Below, piece by piece: positions 61,993 through 64,000 of a stretch of DNA of 64,000 nt (position 1 is the stretch's first letter; the number at the start of each line of letters is the position of its first letter). The position numbers and the translations under genes were made by a program. Source of the stretch: Chryseobacterium sp. Tr-659 (GTDB lineage Bacteria > Bacteroidota > Bacteroidia > Flavobacteriales > Weeksellaceae); assembly GCF_011752975.1 (NCBI RefSeq), contig NZ_VWWP01000002.1, forward strand, positions 1 to 64,000. The letters are read 5' to 3'. Below the pieces are notes generated by a model. The model ran no database searches and had not been told where the DNA came from. It worked only from the letters and a program-made list of their open reading frames with translations.

Positions 61993-62346
61993 TTGTGTGT
62001 TTATTTTGAGATAAGGTACAAAAATGTTTTCAATAGGTTTTTAATTCACTTTTTAACGCGAATTATAAAATCCCCAACAACTAATCAAAATGCTGAGCAT
62101 GTATATTATTTCTATTCCCAGGACCTAATTAAAACTATATCGTCAATCTGATGAAGAGATGAAGTATTTATATTGTCATTCCGTAGGAATCTCTACACAA
62201 ATTAAGAGCTTGAAATCCTTTGAGCATATCAGGAACCCTGCTTCAAAATATTCTCCTAAAAGCTCCATACGGCTTCTTTATATTCCGGAAATAGCTTTCT
62301 GATACGAGCTTTTTTGCCTATTTTTACTTCACAATATAAATAATAC
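61993..62346. other. Intergenic region between GIY-YIG gene and secreted protein gene
   Basis: Apart from the solo element at 62171-62201 there is no gene. Bases 62041-62130 show no structure that I recognise. Confidence 0.5.
62171..62201. repeat. Solo arm of the tandem-array element
   Basis: TTGTCATTCCGTAGGAATCT followed by CTACACAAA reproduces the left arm plus the following bases of the array units (for example unit 2). It lies 179 bases upstream of the GIY-YIG start, so the gene is flanked on both sides by the same element. Confidence 0.85.
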
Positions 62347-62832
62347 ATGAAAAAAATCGTATTCACGGGAATAGCTGTCTTAGGAGGGTTTCTAATGGCT
62401 AATGCACAATGTAAAACTGTATCCACACTGGTAGAAAATTTTGATACCTGGAAAGATATTGACAAATGTTGGACTGCTCAACAGGGAAAAGCAATGCTTT
62501 ATGCAAATGATAAAAAGATCACTTTTTATTCAATGACCAGTCCGGGAGAAAATATGTATTTAGTGACTCCAAAAATTAAAGCAGGTACCTATACTCTTTC
62601 TCTCGATCTATCGGATAACGGGGGAGAAACAACATTAGAACTTTTCTCGATAAACAGCCCTGCTGATGCAAAATCTTATGTTTCAATCGCTAAATCTTCA
62701 AAGATAACCGGAGAGAAAAAGACATTTACTCTCTCTTTGAAAAAAGATACACATTTAGGCCTGAAAGTATTACTGAATGGCGTGCATCAGGCCGTTTATC
62801 TGGATAACTTTTCTTTGAAACCAAAAAAATAA
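62347..62832 (+). CDS. Secreted beta-sandwich protein of unknown function
   Basis: The 161-residue protein has a signal peptide (to about residue 20, ending ANAQ), a Cys pair region with VENFDTWKDIDKCWTAQQG (about 28-46), and a beta-rich body with MYLVTPKIKAGTYTLSLDLS and VYLDNFSL at the end. The last segment resembles cleaved-adhesion or carbohydrate-binding-like (DUF5017-type) folds of Bacteroidota, but I cannot assign one. It stands alone and ends in a terminator. Confidence 0.72.
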   Translation: MKKIVFTGIAVLGGFLMANAQCKTVSTLVENFDTWKDIDKCWTAQQGKAMLYANDKKITFYSMTSPGENMYLVTPKIKAGTYTLSLDLSDNGGETTLELFSINSPADAKSYVSIAKSSKITGEKKTFTLSLKKDTHLGLKVLLNGVHQAVYLDNFSLKPKK

Positions 62833-62875
62833 GGTATTAAAGATTAATTGTTGAGTGTTGATCTACATCTATATT

Positions 62876-62899
62876 GTCCTTACTTCTAATGGTGAGGAC
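62876..62899 (+). terminator. Terminator after the secreted beta-sandwich protein
   Basis: GTCCTTAC / GTGAGGAC (one G-T pair) with an eight-base loop, then TTTTTAT. Confidence 0.82.
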
Positions 62900-63037
62900 T
62901 TTTTATCTTAATACTCTTAATTCTATCAATCTGCTTAATGGTTGATGTAATGTATAGTTCAGAGAATTTTATTGAAATGTATACTTGCGTTCCAACCTTT
63001 GTCGGTAAAATTGTATCTTTAGAATAAAAGAGATATT

Positions 63038-63604
63038 ATGAAAATTACTATACCAAGCCCTTGCCATGAAAACTGGGATACCATGACATCTGATGAAAAA
63101 GGAAGATTTTGTGCTGTTTGTTCCAAAACAATAACAGATTTTACAGGCTTTTCAGATGAAGAACTTTTAATTAGATTTAAGTCTGATAATAAAAGTTGTG
63201 GGAGATTTACTGACGATCAGTTGGGAAGGAATTTGAATTTTTCATTAACAAGCAAACTGGCTCTAGGATTGTTGGCTGCAAGCGGAGTGGTAACAACAGC
63301 CAAAGCACAGGAATTAAAGGATGAAGAAGTAAAAAAAGTAGATTTTAAGAAAGGATTTGAAGGAGTAGAAGTGATCAACAAAACTTTAAATAAAACAATG
63401 TGGTTAGGTATGCCGAGTAAAGAAGATATTGAATCTACACAACCTCTAATCTTGCTGGATAATAAAAAAATATCTGAAGAGAAAATGAAAAGGATAAACG
63501 GAGATAAAGTAAAAAGTGTAAAAGTACTTTCTGGCGAAGGAGCTATTAAGCTGTATGGAGATAAAGGAAAATATGGAGTTATTGTGATTGAAAGTAAAAA
63601 ATAA
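63038..63604 (+). CDS. Zinc-ribbon-like N-terminus fused to a TonB plug-like C-terminal domain
   Basis: The 188-residue protein opens with ITIPSPCHENWDTMTSDEKG, then RFCAVCSKTITDFT, a cysteine arrangement (Cys8, Cys28, Cys31, and a later Cys54) that suggests a small metal-binding domain. A hydrophobic segment follows (about residues 70-90, LALGLLAASGVVTTAKAQ), so one membrane pass or an unusual internal signal is likely. The C-terminal VKSVKVLSGEGAIKLYGDKG resembles the end of a TonB receptor plug. I know no firm function; similar proteins occur in Flavobacteriia near surface receptors. Confidence 0.7.
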   Translation: MKITIPSPCHENWDTMTSDEKGRFCAVCSKTITDFTGFSDEELLIRFKSDNKSCGRFTDDQLGRNLNFSLTSKLALGLLAASGVVTTAKAQELKDEEVKKVDFKKGFEGVEVINKTLNKTMWLGMPSKEDIESTQPLILLDNKKISEEKMKRINGDKVKSVKVLSGEGAIKLYGDKGKYGVIVIESKK

Positions 63605-63744
63605 GGTATTTGAATAAATATACAAATTGAGAAAGGAAAATTGTTAATTGAGATCCGGGAAGAAAAATGGAAGAGACGGAGATTAAAAGCGTTTCTATAA
63701 AGACCCAATGATGATTTCATTATAATTCCAGAAACCAGTTTCCA

Positions 63745-63764
63745 TTGTCACTCCGTAGGAGTCT
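63745..63764. repeat. Variant solo arm of the palindromic element
   Basis: TTGTCACTCCGTAGGAGTCT keeps the palindrome through paired changes (T to C on the left, A to G on the right) compared with the array arm, which suggests the hairpin itself is preserved. Confidence 0.75.
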
Positions 63765-63882
63765 CAACTATGCTTTTAAATATAATACAAAAACTCAGCA
63801 TGTAGCCGAGTTTTATTTTTTTGAATCATTAAGAAAATTTTATTTGTTAGGGAAGATTCTCTTAATAGTTGAATGTAATTTG

Positions 63883-64000
63883 TTATTTCACAGCCTTAAT
63901 TGCCGCTTCATAATTTGGTTCATGCGAAATATCGGCAACCTGCTCTTCATAGATAATCTTTCCTGAAGGGTCAATCACTACAACAGCCCTGCTTAAAAGC
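63883..64000 (-). CDS. tpx: Thiol peroxidase, C-terminal part (cut by window edge)
   Basis: The last 38 codons and the TAA stop (63883-63885) are in the window; the rest lies beyond base 64000. The visible piece reads LLSRAVVVIDPSGKIIYEEQ and then VADISHEPNYEAAIKAVK. This is the typical C-terminus of 2-Cys thiol peroxidase Tpx, whose LLxRAVFVxDxxGKVxYxE and EPNYEAAL segments are highly conserved. The active-site cysteines are not visible. Tpx reduces hydroperoxides in the cytoplasm or periplasm. Reading frame and the stop were checked by hand. Confidence 0.85.
   Translation of the reverse strand, partial: LLSRAVVVIDPSGKIIYEEQVADISHEPNYEAAIKAVK

Overview
The window reads as a chromosomal segment of a Bacteroidota bacterium, most likely Chryseobacterium or a close Weeksellaceae relative. 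The signs are low GC, SusC/SusD genes, promoter boxes of the TAnnTTTG type, many secreted proteins and lipoproteins with lipoboxes ending in SC, a long (661-residue) urocanate hydratase, and a class A beta-lactamase of the PER/CME/CIA type typical of that group. No rRNA gene and no intact tRNA gene was seen; one degenerate tRNA-Leu remnant is present.

Layout. 1-844 is non-coding and holds two copies of a repeat. 845-4500 is a drug-export type operon (TolC, HlyD-like lipoprotein, ABC-2 permease). 4840-13278 holds small enzymes and stress-type proteins (DUF1569, VOC proteins, DUF1398, DUF2490, bestrophin, Na+/H+ antiporter, a tight AHSA1-GNAT-VOC operon, glutaminyl cyclase). 13502-16659 has a deoxynucleoside kinase, an ArsC/Spx-like protein, DUF493 and DUF4197. 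17019-25964 is a polysaccharide utilisation locus: SusC, SusD, a GH144-like endo-glucanase, an esterase and a GH3 beta-glucosidase; the GH144+GH3 pairing points to beta-1,2-glucan. 26078-28333 has a secreted protein and a CocE-type hydrolase. 28516-28937 holds two convergent, very small double-glycine-leader peptides that look like bacteriocin or natural-product precursors.

29280-41248 holds purB, a WG-repeat protein, a serine hydrolase with an added C-terminal module, a yhcG-type nuclease gene that sits between two 32-bp direct repeats just upstream of purL, purL itself, a barstar-like protein and several small enzymes. 41511-47105 holds dnaN, an AraC regulator followed by an RclC-like (DUF417) membrane protein, and pheT. 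47444-53579 holds a META-domain lipoprotein and a minus-strand run with hydroxybutyryl-CoA dehydrogenase, the class A beta-lactamase, a GH5 endoglucanase and a Gfo/Idh/MocA oxidoreductase. 53696-59875 holds pcm, a tRNA-Leu remnant, a D-2-hydroxyacid dehydrogenase, hutU with a Crp/Fnr regulator, and a metallo-beta-lactamase-fold protein.

59909-62201 is the most unusual region: seven head-to-tail copies of a ~226-bp unit, each carrying the inverted pair of a short palindromic element, ending 7 bases from the 3' end of a small GIY-YIG nuclease gene that has a further solo element on its other side. The same element occurs at the left edge of the window and near the right edge. The window ends inside the 3' part of a thiol peroxidase gene on the minus strand. 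Rho-independent terminators separate most transcription units and are listed where the hairpin could be read.
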